A DNA stretch of 64,000 nt from Trochalopteron elliotii (GCA_024734555.1 JANPWX010000359.1:724498-788497); one strand, 5' to 3'. Shown: positions 1 through 12,881, numbered from the stretch's first letter. Notes: generated from the letters alone by a model not told the origin. Numbers and translations: made by a program.

Positions 1-2345
1 GCATTATCCACTAGATCCCAGTTTGGTATAACTTCTAAATTTTACAATTTAAGAATAAGCAGTGAGGATGAAGCACTGGTTAATCAAAACATGAATTATC
101 CACAGGACTGGTTTCTACAGGAAATGTCTCGGTTACTATCAAACGCTTAAGTCCAAAGTGCTGTATTTTGCCTCCTAACACCATGTCAGCATGGGCATGT
201 TAGCACAGTTTCATTTTTTAGGCATATGCTGAGATAATTACTTTCTGCAACAGTTACTTGACCTACCAATTGCCTTTTTTGTAGCAATTTCCAAGATGAG
301 TTTTCTAGACAAAGTTCCATGTAAGTGGAAGAAACAAAATGATGCACAAAATTGAATAGCACCTGGTTAACCTGAACAGCTGATGTGATTTAAGTATAAA
401 GAAACTAAATGGGAGGTAAATACTTAATATATAGCACCTTACATTTCTTACTGGAGTAGAACTTCTCTATACATTGTTCTGCTTTTATAGCCAACAGCTA
501 CTGTCTACATAAGTAAAACAAACAAACAAAAAATCCCAAAGACAGCCTTCCAAGCACCTGTCTATATTCCTACTAAATTCATCTCAGCTTTAAGAAGATA
601 CTAATTCTATTTAAATCCAGTGGTCTCTAAGGCTATTTATGTTTAAATAGGCTACCAGCTTTTTTTTCTTTTCAGCGTATGCAACAAAAGTCAAAATGGA
701 AGCTTTCTTGCTTTTTTTCCTTCCCAGATAAAGATGACTCCCTGTACTTCATATGGGAAACACATCACCTGCATTAAGGAGCAACAAAATGACAAATCTG
801 CATTCCATCCTCACAGACATCCTGTACTACTCATTATCATCTCAGCACATAATTATGCAGCAGGAGAGTAAAACTCTGACAAACACTTTTGACACCTCAA
901 CCAATCCTTCATTCTGTTTATAGAGTGGTCCTTTACATTATTTACATGCTAAAATCTTAAAGTCAGAGGTAAAACTAAAATATTATTTCTGACAATTGGG
1001 AAAAAGGATAAATTCACAAGTTCATCATACTGTAATTTTTAACCTAATACACAACAAGAAGCAACACAAAATGAAATATACATTTTTTTCAATCAATGAA
1101 CTAGAAAGCTTTTTGAGGAACAGATATATACCATTTAAGAACATGAAAGAGTGAGTAGACTTACTTCAAAACAGAAGAAAAGCACCTTGTAGAGTTAAGC
1201 AGGATTTGCTTGCTGCCTGAGGTAAGAAACCTACCCTGATCTTCAAGAATTGTCCTTGTTTATTTGCAAAGAGGAAGTAAATTGAGTTAGTAAACTATCG
1301 CAGTACAATTGGTATGGCAACAGTAGCTGAGCCATAGCCTGTCTCCATCAAAATACACGGTAGCTTTCTGAAGTAGCTTCAGATGTTTCCGTCACCTAAC
1401 TTAGGAATTACAAAGATTTCCTGTTACAGTACTTTTTTCACTATGCAAGACAGAATTTATAGTAATGTCCTCAGATGCCTGAGTCATCCCCCAAAACCTC
1501 TATCTAAAAACAATAGAAAGTATCTTGCAGTATGTGGGACCAACAGTGGACACTAACATTTCTCAGAAAGGCTTGGCACTAAATCCTCAACAAGTCCTCT
1601 ACTGAGAGACAAGCTGGGATTTACAGTCCATGAAAACCTGTTTTATATATAATGCTTTGTTTAATTCGAACAGAAAATAAGTACTGGAAATCAACAGCAG
1701 TTCCAGATACTAAGTTCATGATTAATTTGGTCCTGGACATTCAAATGAGAATTATTGTTTTGTTCAGAAAGACTTTGTATTTGCTTAGTCTTACCCATTT
1801 CTAGATACTCACTGCCAGATACTTGCCTTTTAATAGCAAGGCCAGATTTTGGTGGTTCCTCTGCTATGTGCACAATAGCTCAAAGTTGCTTTCATTGTAA
1901 TTGCTGTCCAATTGATTGATGACACTGGATTAAAAGCTACAGAGGAAATGTAATGGGTTTGGATCACGTCATATATTATCTCATTTTCTTTTGGTGTGAG
2001 AATCCAAAACAGACTCAGACATCCTGCATGATCTGAAAAGTTCTCCTTAGCAAGACTGATCTTTGATCTACTTTTTCTGTAGATCATAAAGATTTCTTAT
2101 TCTGATAACTCATGGGGATTTTTACTTTTTCTTTTGGATATAATGAATATGATTTATATTCCTTTACTACACAAGTAAAATCCTTTAAATTCTCCCTGTA
2201 GAGACCAATCTGAGTACGCAAAAGAATACTGCCTGGTATCATAATGGCACGGGTGAGAAACTAAAACAGGTGGATGCCCCACAGCAGTGCTCACAGCAAA
2301 GCAAGTAAGAACAGTAATAGTGCAACAGCACATCTGCTGTTGACT

Positions 2346-2639
2346 TTACCGTAACATAACCTTTCCAGTGCTACCTTCAGATCTACACTCGTGTCTAGTT
2401 CCCATGCAATGTAGTTTGCACCCTTCTCTTTCATTTTGTATTTCTTTATTTGCTTCCTGAGGTGGGCTTTCCTCCTGAGGTGCCGTGGTGGTACCAGCCC
2501 GCCGTCTGAGCACCTCTGGAGCGGCAGGGGCAGCGTGTCCCTGACTGTGGCCCAGGGCAGAGCAGCAGGAGGCAGAGGCAGAGCCACTGCTGCCCTGAGA
2601 GCGCCCTTTGTGCGCTGAGCTGAAGCCACCAGGAAACAT
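2346..2639 (-). other. GC-rich patch with overlapping ORFs, unrecognised
   Basis: A short GC-rich block (core 2456-2640) interrupts AT-rich intron. On the minus strand two overlapping frames are open (97 and 112 codons). One is rich in Ser, Ala, Gly and Pro, and the other contains a Lys-rich stretch (KKYKMKEKGANY). Neither shows a family I recognise, and neither fits TBC1D5. It could be a decayed repeat or retrocopy. I do not support it as a gene. Confidence 0.3.
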
Positions 2640-4689
2640 CTACACTGACTTCTGCACGTGCTTTATTGTCTGTTGGGCATGTGCTTAGGAAGAGTTTGCT
2701 TTACCAGTATAATACTGCCATCGGTGTTATGATGCAGAAGCTGGAAAGTTTATGCCAACATTTAATTTTTGTTCTTAAATAAAGCTTTTTATCCTTATGC
2801 CTTGTCATGATCTTTCTGCATATTATTTCTATGCAACTGTATCATATATATTTATATGATCTGGCTATACTTACTGCATGCAGTTCCATGAGAAATTCAT
2901 TTGGTGCAATATAATTCACCCTCACTACATAAAATAAAGTGGTAATAATATTATGTGGGACCTTTCCAATTGATTCATCTTCTCAGAGAAATGTAAAAAA
3001 AGATGGCTAGTACAAATTCCTTTAAATGGAAGATAATGTTCTAAAATACAGGTATATGAAGACTTTCCTCAAACCCTGTCCTTTCTCAAGCTGAGAGCCT
3101 AACCTGCCTAATTTGTCTCTGCAAACACTGGCTACTGCAGAAAACACAGTATCGTTTTGCGGTATTTTGCAGTGTAACATGAATTAAATGTAAGGGTCAA
3201 AGGAATTAACATCAGAGTACCAAGTAATCTAGGACATTAAGCATTGCTAACTCTTCTAATTTTAAAATTAAACTGAATATTCAATCTGTCAACCCTTCAG
3301 AATATCCAATCTTTATGTTCAATCCTAGCAATTTTTTTCTTTTTATTTAGAGAAAGGTTTATTATCAGGAAGCATGTCACTGAACTATTAATGTAATCAA
3401 TTCCATTTTATTTTCAAACCACTCTTTTACTTGACTTCACAAAGTACAAAATTAGATATGATTAGATAATTATTATAGTTTGGTTAGACTATTCACTGTA
3501 CTACCAAGACAGTGAAACAATGTTATTCTGCAAAACATTATCTTGGGGTCCAGGCTAGAGACATAGCAAAGAAAGAAGACCTAGGAATGATAAGGCACCA
3601 ACCCTTTATCTCTGTATTGCTGGTTCCATTTCAGCTGATATTAACAGCAGCTGAGTAATTATCATTGGGACAAGCAGTGCTGACTGCAAGTGAATCAAAG
3701 TGCAGTCTCAAAATTTCCAGATACAGAAATTCCTGAGTTAAGGCTGCTGCTGTCTGTGACACCAACTCGAGCTTCCAGAGCATGGAAATATTGCATATCC
3801 AGGAGCCAGTATAGCTTGCTGTCCCTAACTTGGTTCTCTTCCCAATCAGCAATGGGAGACAGCCAGGGAATGCGAAGTCTGTTCGCTGCTCTGCTCTGAA
3901 GAGAAGGCAATCTACTGCTTTGAGCTAAAACTTCAAAACTGGGCAACAACCAAAATTAATGAGTTGTACCACACATACTGAAATGCCAGTTAAACTTGGG
4001 TCTTGTAAGCAGGTAAACATCATTTAGAAAGCATATTATCACATTTTAATGTAAAGGACAGTTTCTGAACATGGAAATGTACAACCAGCTGGGGTACCTG
4101 ACCTCCCAGCAGAACAAGTCATGCTAATGTTTGAAAACTAAAAAAGAAGCATTTGAAAACATCAAAAAATGGAATCAACTGTATGAAAATGCAAAGAATT
4201 GTTTTTGCCTTTCCCCAGAAGGTTATAGAAGGCTGCAAAGTATAAAATGCTGAATTTTAAAATAACTGAACTTTATAACTTGTGCAAGTTAGGGTAGGCT
4301 GCTACTAAATACAAGCCTTTCATGTTGATCCTGTTCTCTAGGAGCAGCATAATATCTTTTGAGCAAAGTTCCCAATCTTCCTTCTACCATTTGTATATTT
4401 TTTGAGTGGTATCAAGGCTGACAGATAAATATTTATTGTTGGTAAATCTTCAGCAAAACAAGAACTTCAACAAAAAACTCATATGAATTCCGCAGTTTGG
4501 TTAGGTTAAGCAATTATTGATAAACTATGTTGTTTAAGAAATGCTGTTTCTAGTTCAAGAAATGTTAAATACAGGAAAAGATACAGTGTCTCAGACTGTC
4601 AGTTGGCTCACTACTGGAAATTACTTTTCTGAAGAGTTCAGACATCATTAAAGGTGAGAATAATACAACACAGTCATGCTCCTTTCCCT

Positions 4690-5010
4690 TTCTTTTTCTC
4701 CTGTCTGTATCAAATCAGAAATCAGAGAAGGGTATGACCTCATAGGTAACCCACTTTCCTCTTCTGCCAATGCAGACTCTGTCTGTATGATTCCACCCAT
4801 TTCTGAGAGCTTTTCAAAGCCTGTTTTTAAAACATTCTGATGGTTTTTCCTTTGTTAATTTTGATATATTATTTTACAGTCTAACAGCTCCCTGTTAGTA
4901 AGTTTTTCCTGATAGTCAGCCTGAAGCTCTCTCTCATAATTCATTCTCTTAATCATAAATTTCTTTATTCAGATTCAGTTCTATTTATGCCACACCAGAC
5001 TGAATCGTTC
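4690..5010 (-). mobile_element. Old CR1-family LINE fragment
   Basis: The plus strand reads like the antisense of a CR1 3' region: a segment with 'ctgccaatgcagactctgt', a later 'agcctgtttttaaaa', then 'agtaagtttttcctga' and 'cctgaagctctctctc'. The order of these blocks follows CR1/L3-type consensus as I remember it. The copy is heavily diverged. Boundaries are approximate. Confidence 0.5.
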
Positions 5011-6572
5011 TTCAGTTATTAGAATATTATGTTTACAGCTAAAATATATTTTTTTCTTCCAATTATTTCTCTTACTGAAAGGCAAAATCTTAAACCGACG
5101 TGAATACCTACATTACAAATTATTTTTGCCCCAAAATGTCTGTTTGCAAATTTCTGAAGTTTAACTTATTTTATTTTGTCTTTGTTTTCATTAGTCCTCA
5201 TAAATGAAACAATGTATTTTTGTTTTCCTTGATATTTATACAGCCTACTTATTCATTACTACTCCTGAAGTTTATTAGGGATGTTTGCTTTCTCTTCCAG
5301 ACTAGTGAAGATATTAAGAAAATACACTATATGAAAAATATTGTAAAAGGGCAATCTTTCCTCTTTGTACTTTTAATACTTTGAGTTTACTTGGCTTGTT
5401 TTTATTCCCCTATAGGTAACTCATACCTATAAAGTGTATTTAAATAAGATTTCTAGAACTATCTTTATCTTCCTAATGTAAGTTATTAAGAAGTAGCTCA
5501 GCTCTCCTCTTGAGAGTATATTATGTTGCAGCACTTTTTCATTTTACAATAATATCAAATTAGACTTTAGTGTTAAGTATTGCAGTTATGGCCTGACATT
5601 TACACAGTCACCTTTTCCTTCTCTTTCTCTATTTTCTATTGAGTTGTTACAATCCACAATTGCATTTTCACACCTATATTTTTTTTCATTTAAGGCAAAG
5701 CCAATCTTACTTTAAATCACTGCAAAAAAAAATAAATTAAAAAAGTGTCATTTTCTCTGTCCCTGCAACAGCACATATGGCTTGCTAACTCCTTAAGGAA
5801 TGAACAAAATGAATCTAATATCCAGAATTCCAGACAATGAAGGCAAGATTCTTCTCCAAAACCATGGTCATTTTGCCATTACTCATGGTTCACACAAATT
5901 GCACACTCTGTGTTGACCCAGACTGACTACAGCAGCTACAAATAGTTTGGATTCAGTGCTGCTCAAACACATGGCTAAGGCCACATCCAAAGTCACACTT
6001 GGGCCAATAATCCCCCCTGGAATGGGGGTATACAATACACAACCAGCTGCTGGATATGAAGCAGCTTCATGGAAAAGTGAATACCTGGGCTGACTCTGTA
6101 CACAGACAATTTATTATACCCATGCCTTTACTTTTAACATGCCCTTCCCCCTGTATTACCACCATCCAAAACCCCATAACACAATAGGGATAAGTTCACT
6201 GATGTTAAACTGGTGATAAAAAAGAAGTAAATAAACCACTCAATGCTAATAGCTTTTTGTGTCCTATTATCCCACGTATTCTTACAGGAGAACTCCAAGT
6301 AGACTCTGCAGTTGATTCAGAAAGTATGGGAGTCTTCCTCAGAGTCTCTAATATGTAGCTGAATGGACATTATCTGCACTGGAAATGCCAGTGCACAACT
6401 GCAACAGGAGGGTGGCATTTACTGTAATGCTACAAAACAAAGAAGTTCTAAGAGATAAGTACTTCTTTTTAGTCCCATTCCTCTAATCCAAAATTTAGGG
6501 GGAAAAATTTCCTAATAGAGTGAAACAAAACTCCCACAGAATGAAATTAAATAATGCTTTGCAAACACTTAC

Positions 6573-6745
6573 AGTCCATAAATCTGGGGAGCAATTTCCA
6601 GTCGGTTCAGATGCATGTACAGCTCAATATCATGTTTCTTCAGCAGATGATCCTGAATTTGATTTACTTTTGCTACAATAGCAATAGATGGCCCCAAGTC
6701 CTGTGGCCTTGCAAAGGGCATAGGTGTTATCATCACATCTTTTTC
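6573..6745 (-). CDS. TBC1D5: TBC1D5 coding exon, central TBC domain
   Basis: This 173-bp exon has a GTCTGCAG|G acceptor and a GGACT|GTAAGT donor. It is 57 codons plus two bases of the next codon (CT, Leu). The product includes ITPMPFARPQDLGPS, KVNQIQDHLLKKHDIELY and HLNRLEIAPQIYG. These strings are diagnostic for TBC1D5 and were the anchor for the gene assignment. It is the last TBC1D5 exon in the window. The following exon, expected to start with R-W-V-R, was not found in positions 1-6572. Confidence 0.97.
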
Positions 6746-8872
6746 CTGCAGACAAAGACAGCAAAGTGAAAAAAACAACAACCCATGAAGCCTTACTGTC
6801 TAAAGGGATTGTGTACAGGAGATTTCGTTTTTTGTAAACATAGGCTTCCAAATAAACATAGTAATAACTCATTTCTTTTACAGCAGATGAGGAATCTCAA
6901 GTATCCACTTCTGTGGAAGGTATTGTGGGATTCCCTTTCCCAGGCGTGCCAAGGAGTGCCCGTCATTCTGCACATCAATTTTTACGTGCATGCTTTACTT
7001 TTCATGCTCTGACAAAGTGCTGACAGCTTTATTTTAGCTTTAATATCAGCAGTCTGAGTCAGTCCAGAATAAAGCAGATGAATGGTAACTCAGTAGAGAA
7101 TATATGCCCTCAGAGGACAATAAATTGCATACCAAATAGGAAGTAACTTATTTTCAAACAATCCTTTCTAAACCAGCTTCCCTTGCACAGAAAATCTGGT
7201 GGCTTTATCTTAAAACCTACACAGCTTTGATAAAGCATCAGAAACTTTTAAAGGAAAAAAGAAATAGAACAATGAGACAGCAGCTGGTTGGACCTGAGGG
7301 CTGTGCAAACTATGCCATGATCTACAACACAACACACATCAAGTGAAAACCAGTGGAGTATTAGCATCCTTGAACATGATACTACTTTAAATTCATTCTT
7401 CTTGCAAAATTGAAGTATTATTGAAAAAGAGACAGAATGCTAGAAAGAAACGCAGCAAGTAATAAACTGCACTGAATAGGAAACTTGTAAAAGGAGAAGG
7501 AAAAATAAAAAAAGACAAGTCAGACCTATCAAGAGAAAAATAGGAGGGCAGGGAAATAGAGCATTACTGTTAGGAACAGTGTTAAGGTTATAAAAAAGGG
7601 AAAATTGGAACAGTAAGAAGAGAAGAATTTTGCAATGACTTTGCTACAACCTGTCATCATGACCTCTGACTCAAAAGCTTTGCTTTGAAAAACAGTTGGT
7701 ATTTTTTTACACTTTTGCTCACTATATTAATAGAGAAGCATTATCCAGCTCAAAGGGTTAATAATTTCAGGAGACTTCATTGCGCTTTACATTGTTTAAA
7801 TACAAATTCACTTGTTTCAATATTGTGAAAAGAGCATTATTTTTAACATTCAATAACAAAGAAAGTTTGTTTTTGCTGTATAAGCAATTCCCAATGTCAT
7901 TACCTATGGCAGTGGACATTTAATACTGTCTACCAAAAAGTAGATTTTTTGTGTTGATCTTCTTTGCTTGAAGTACCTTTTCTTAATTATTCGATTTCTG
8001 TACTACAGAATATGTGCTAAGATGTTGAGCAGTGATTTCAGGTAATATGTTTCTATTTAAAGACTTGATTGATTATAAATTGTATCTTAAAATCTGATTA
8101 ATTGTTGCTTTGCTATGGCAATTGCAGTGAAGGGACTGATTTGTCTATTACAGTGTGGTAGTTTAACCATGGTATTCTGGTACCAATACATACTCATTTA
8201 AGATACTGCAGCAAATCACTTGACAAAAGCTCCCTCAGACTGTCAAATAAAACTCACTGACGTGGCATGTATGTATTCAAAATCTTTGCTATCCTAAAAA
8301 ATACGAATTTAAAATAAAACATCTATTGTCTTAGAGGCCAATGAGCAATGCTGGTACTCAGTTAAATACCAAAGTTCTTCACAGCTGCAGGTACATTGAG
8401 AAAGGATATCTCTCCTACCTTATTTTTTAAATTATTCTATTAAATTCTTTCTTACCAAGCTGGGCAGCCTTCTTTGTATCCTGAATTTTATTTCTGCATT
8501 GTATGGCAATTTCCTATAATTTCATACCCATTTCACTATTTCTTGCTCATATACAAGAACGCAAAATATTGAAAATAGGTATCCACTGATCTTCTATACA
8601 GAAAATCACTCTTAAAGCATGATATGGTAATATTGCCTTAATGTTAAAATGTCAATCTATATTAATTTTCTTTCATAAACATATGGGTTTATCTTTGAAA
8701 CCAATCATAAAAGTCTGTAACTCTATGTATTTGTAGATTGTGCATGTTCTATCATTTGGCACACATCTGGGGTACGAACTTTAACGTGGTCTATTCAAAT
8801 TGACTTTAACTTCAGTTTGACCACTTCATGCATTCATAACTCCAATGACTCAGGAGACTTGCATTTTAAAGC

Positions 8873-9017
8873 TTTTTTTTATTATTATAGGCAAAAAATC
8901 TTACATGGAAAGCTCAACATCAGAATCCCTCCGCTTATTTGAACTTGTAATATGAAAAGACTAGCTACTACTCAGTTTAGTCTTTACGCCATTAGTTGTC
9001 TGTGGGTTTCATGCCAT
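8873..9017 (+). repeat. Segment A of a permuted inverted duplication
   Basis: About 145 bp starting at a T-run and 'attataggcaaaaaatc', ending at 'gggtttcatgccat'. It matches the reverse complement of 11474-11616 at roughly 95% by eye (one 3-bp and one 1-bp indel, about six substitutions). Confidence 0.9.
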
Positions 9018-9299
9018 TTTTACAAAATTACACGACAGATTATTAAACCCTGGCTCAAGTGACGAACGATTGTGAATATCAAAACTAATGCAAGCTTCCT
9101 CTGTGCCAAAATTGGAGTTATTTGTCACTTGCAGCATTTGTGCACCTTGGCATAATGCAGCACTGACACATTGCTGACTGTCAGACTGACTGACTATCAA
9201 ACATGGCTAAGTGCATCCAATAGTATACTCTGGCTTGCCATTTCTAAAAGCACAAGATAAGTAAATTGTATCCATCAAACTGCAGTTTATCAGCATCAG

Positions 9300-9449
9300 A
9301 AATTAACCCTATTAACAGAAATCTTCAAGGCATGACAGAATCTGTGAGGAAGCAGCTGCAGCCAATAACAAAGCCTTGCCTGTCCATGTCTCCTGATTCT
9401 GTGTACTCCACCAAGAAGCTCAGTGGATGACTAGAGTGCAACTAAGTCA
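9300..9449 (+). repeat. Segment B of a permuted inverted duplication
   Basis: About 150 bp from 'aattaaccctattaacag' to 'gagtgcaactaagtca'. It matches the reverse complement of about 11625-11773 with about four or five differences. Here it lies 282 bp to the right of segment A, whereas in the other copy B precedes A directly. Confidence 0.9.
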
Positions 9450-9951
9450 TGTCTGTTGTCTCCTCTCATGCAATTTGGTTGAGAAAATGACAATACCTCC
9501 AGTCAGTTGAAATTGCTCCAAAAATCACATAGCTGGTGTGAAATAAACAGCCCAAACAGAAAGATGCTCAAATAAACTAATAAAACCAAATCGCCAAAAT
9601 GTTTAACTAGAAATGACTCACAGTGCCTGTGCCTAAAGCCAAGTGGACAACACAATCCTGTGCCCCTGCTCATAATCACTACATAATTATTTACCATGTG
9701 AGAGAAAACACCCATTTTCTTTTTGTGAGCCTTCAGGTCTTGCAAAAGAATTTGAGTGCATGTGTTCAGTCATCTATTACTAACATGAACTATAAACGAT
9801 CAATACTAAAAGGACGTGAATCACAATTAAAAGGAAAAATGAGGGACGACTCAGAATGTCCTATTATTGTTTTTAGGACAGCATCAGATTCACCCCTAAG
9901 AACAGTTTAAATACGAATACAAGTGAAATGCAGCTGAAAACTTTAGCAGAG

Positions 9952-10401
9952 TGTTGCTGTTTCTTTCATGGTGGGGTGCTATTGCTGGCTAGCCGATCCC
10001 CCAGACCACTGAAACAGTTTGTGTGGGTCCATCAGCTCAGCAGGCTGTGCGTGGGTTCAGGCTTGGAAGAAGGAAGTGTGCTCTCTTGGGTTAATAACGA
10101 TGTTTATTCAGTGCAGCCATGTGGAAGGGGCTTTGCCAGAGCCCATCTCATCATGGAGGAAGCATGGAGAGAGAGCTAGACTGGGCCTCATGTGTCCCTT
10201 TTCCCAGCTCAGGCCTGGGCGGGGAAACACTGACCCAATGGGGAAGGGAAGGGGCAGGGGTTACATCAGGAGGAATCCACCGGGGTCATCAGGGGTAGGG
10301 GGGTGAAAGGACTTGGTATGACTTGGACATATCAAGTACAAACAAATAACAAATACAAATTACAAATACAAATTCAAAAACCTGAAACTCGCGTCGTTAC
10401 A
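9952..10401 (-). mobile_element. Solo LTR, endogenous retrovirus (ERVK-like)
   Basis: A 450-bp GC-richer block begins TGTTGCTG and ends GTTACA on the plus strand. It is flanked by near-identical hexamers (gcagag at 9946-9951 and gctgag at 10402-10407), which suggests a 6-bp target duplication with one change. On the minus strand it starts TGTAACGACGCGAG and carries a canonical AATAAA at 10103-10108, so sense is minus. No retroviral coding region adjoins it, so this is a solo LTR. Class is inferred from TG...CA ends and duplication length. Confidence 0.7.
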
Positions 10402-11473
10402 GCTGAGTATTAGGAACAGAGTCACCAAGTATTGTCACAAAACATTACCTACCACAACACGAACTGGAACGGTTGGTAGTTGATACTAATACAATTTATA
10501 TATTCATGCATTTAGGAAACAAATGATACAGCAGTAAAGAGGCTAGGACATGAGTACAAGTATAAACTGAGGACAGATTTCTCTCATTAACCACTAGGGA
10601 ATGGAGTAGCTGGAGAAGATCCTCTAATGGCAATTGGGAGTAATGGAAACAACTGTTAGAGGCAGTAAAATGTAACATGTCTCTCAGAGCACAGGCTTTC
10701 ATTGCTTCCTTTGTGAAGATTCACAGTTTAATATGTAGCTAACCCTCAAAGTCATGATTGTAAAAGGCATATGTACAAGAAAGGATTATTAAAGATTATG
10801 CATGTTTGCAAAGAACAAGAACAAACAACTAGATATTAATCCATTCTCTTTGCACTGTTAATTTTTTATGCCATGAAAGGACTGGAAAGGGCAATGTAAA
10901 CCTTCACCTTCTACCCAAGCACTGCAAATCTGTAAGCAGACCTAGTTACTTCCTCGAATAAAATTCAGCCTCAGACTTTACCACCTCTGTCACAGATATT
11001 GGAACAAATACATTTGAATACACTGAATTTTGAAAAGCTGCACTCAGAGAAACATATCTCACAGCCTTGTTATTGAAATAAAAGTGCTTATGTAGTGATT
11101 TCATGAAATTTGTATCTCATATGCTTTATCCCTAGCTACTGAAATTATATAAAAATCCAAATAATTTACAACTGTAGATAGTTTAGGCTAAGACACCAAT
11201 GTTCCATATCTGATAAAATATACAGTATTTTAAATATTTAAAGAAAATACATGGTTTACATCAGTCTTCAGTGAACAACTTTTCTTCATTAGACTGAAAA
11301 AACTACCATTCAAATTAGTACTCCCTGATCACAATTTGCAGCTATAGGTTTAGTTGTACATATATGGACATCCAGAACCAACTGAATTGTCATTAAGTTT
11401 TCGTTAACTCTAGATATTCTCCCCATGTTCCATGTGAAAAATTCTGAAGTGAAAACTGAAACTAAGTTTTAAA

Positions 11474-11773
11474 GATGGCATGAAACCCACAGACAACTAA
11501 TGGTGTAAAGACTAAATGAGTAATAGCTAGTCTTTTCATATCACAAGTTCAAATAAGCGAAGGGATTCTGATGTTGAGCTTTCCACATAAGATTTTTTGC
11601 CTATAATAAAAAAAAACCAACTTTGACTTAGTTGCACTCTAGTCATGCACTGAGCTTCTTGGTGGAGTACACGGAATCAGGAGGCATGGACAGGCAAGGC
11701 TTTGTTACTGGCTGCAGCTGCTTCCTCACAGATTCTGTCATGCCTTGAAGATTTCTGTTAATAGGGTTAATTA
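11474..11773 (-). repeat. Contiguous inverted copy of segments B and A
   Basis: Read on the minus strand, this block is segment B followed after only a few bases by segment A. In the left copy the order is A, then 282 bp of unrelated sequence, then B. The two copies therefore differ both in orientation and in segment order. Flanks on either side are not shared. Confidence 0.9.
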
Positions 11774-12667
11774 AAGCCAGTCTTTTAGGCTATAATACAC
11801 TCAAAGTCTTGGCAATACCCATAACATTGTTAATAATATTTTGCTAGAGCCTCCATACATATGCTCCATCACACAAATAATTTCCCAGAATTAAAAATAA
11901 AGACAAACATAAAGATGGAAAGAGACAAGAAAATAAGTAGTCAAAGGAAATCTTGAGTAATTGACTGAGCAAATTGTGTTTCCTGCCATGCATAAAAAAA
12001 TTCAGGCAATATCTCTAGAATGTCCCTGCAAAGGAGAGTTCTAAACTCAGAACACTGCATAAGCCATTTTATGAATGCAGCAACATACTAAATTCAGTAG
12101 TGTTCATACAGACACACAAGAGATCTGAAGGCACAGACATTTCCTCTCGTTTGACTATCCTGAGGTTAAGGAGAAAAAAAATGAAGGAAATTGAGTGATT
12201 ATGTCCAGGAAAGGTATGACACCCTGACTTTTGACAGACAGTACATGGTTAAAGTTTTGGTCTCACAGCTAATTGTTTGTAAACAGCTGAAAATAATTCA
12301 TGCCTTAATACTCTACCTATAGGCATTTATGTACCATGACATTTGCAGAAGTTTTGGGCACACAGAAATAACTATGAGAGGCACTCTTTCTAACGCTATG
12401 CAAGGACATCACTTATATACAGAAAAATCTGTGCTTGTACACTTGGCTTTTGATTACCAAGTGATCTTTCAACAGATAGGAACTCTCACCTAGAAACATT
12501 CCACAAGTGCATATGACTAAATTCTGAAGAACTTTTTAAAATTGTAAACTTGTTTGAGACTACTTCAGCCAAGTTAAGAGATGTCTAGTTAGCTTTAAAT
12601 AACATCAATCATATTAAAATCACATTTGCTTAAAAACACAGTAAGTACATTTTAAAGCAATATTTAC

Positions 12668-12737
12668 CTTCTGACTGTCATGTTCAAAAGTTGAAAACCA
12701 ATGTTCTGCTGTTTTCATAAGACGTGTGAACATTGCA
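12668..12737 (-). CDS. TBC1D5: TBC1D5 coding exon (70 bp)
   Basis: This exon has a TTCCCTTTCAG|T acceptor and a CAGAAG|GTAAAT donor. It is one base plus 23 codons, ending in phase 0. The product starts AMFTRLMKTAEHWF and ends STFEHDSQK, the TBC1D5 segment with W-F-S-T-F-E-H-D. A few residues (T, R, K, H) differ from the mammalian protein as I remember it, but the aromatic core is kept. Confidence 0.93.
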
Positions 12738-12830
12738 CTGAAAGGGAACAACCCAGAAACTTGGTGTTAAATAATGGTGTCAATTACAAATAAGAACAAA
12801 TTAAATGTAAAGAAACTTGTTAAAACTTAC
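12738..12830 (-). other. TBC1D5: TBC1D5 short intron (93 bp)
   Basis: A near-minimal intron with a GTAAGT donor and a TTTCAG acceptor between two short exons. It joins TA|T (Tyr) in frame. Confidence 0.9.
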
Positions 12831-12881
12831 TAGGCATCATGTTCCAGATACTCAGGATTCAAAAGAACTTTCATTTCCTCA
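12831..12881 (-). CDS. TBC1D5: TBC1D5 coding exon (51 bp)
   Basis: This exon has a CCTTTTTCAG|T acceptor and a GCCTA|GTAAGT donor. It is one base plus 16 codons plus two bases. The product is EEMKVLLNPEYLEHDA, completed to Tyr by the next exon. It matches the TBC1D5 segment with NPEYLEHDA. It is a very short exon, recognisable only by frame continuity and flanking splice signals. The next exon is 93 bp away. Confidence 0.93.

Larger units (their letters stand above)
1..6572 (-). other. TBC1D5: TBC1D5 intron (partial, 3' end outside window)
   Basis: AT-rich intronic sequence lies downstream of the exon at 6573-6745. I looked for the next TBC1D5 exon and did not see it. The intron holds an old CR1 remnant (about 4690-5010) and an unexplained GC-rich patch at about 2456-2640. 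The short ORFs in it have no recognisable motif. Confidence 0.75.
6746..12667 (-). other. TBC1D5: TBC1D5 intron (5.9 kb)
   Basis: The intron lies between exons 12668-12737 and 6573-6745. It contains the two arms of an inverted, permuted duplication (8873-9449 and 11474-11773) and a solo LTR between them (9952-10401). The remainder is AT-rich sequence with no exon that I can support. Confidence 0.85.

Noticed and set aside
4070..4130. Short plus-strand frame starting MYNQLGYLTSQQ
   Set aside because: Only 16 codons before a stop, with no flanking splice sites or similarity that I can support.
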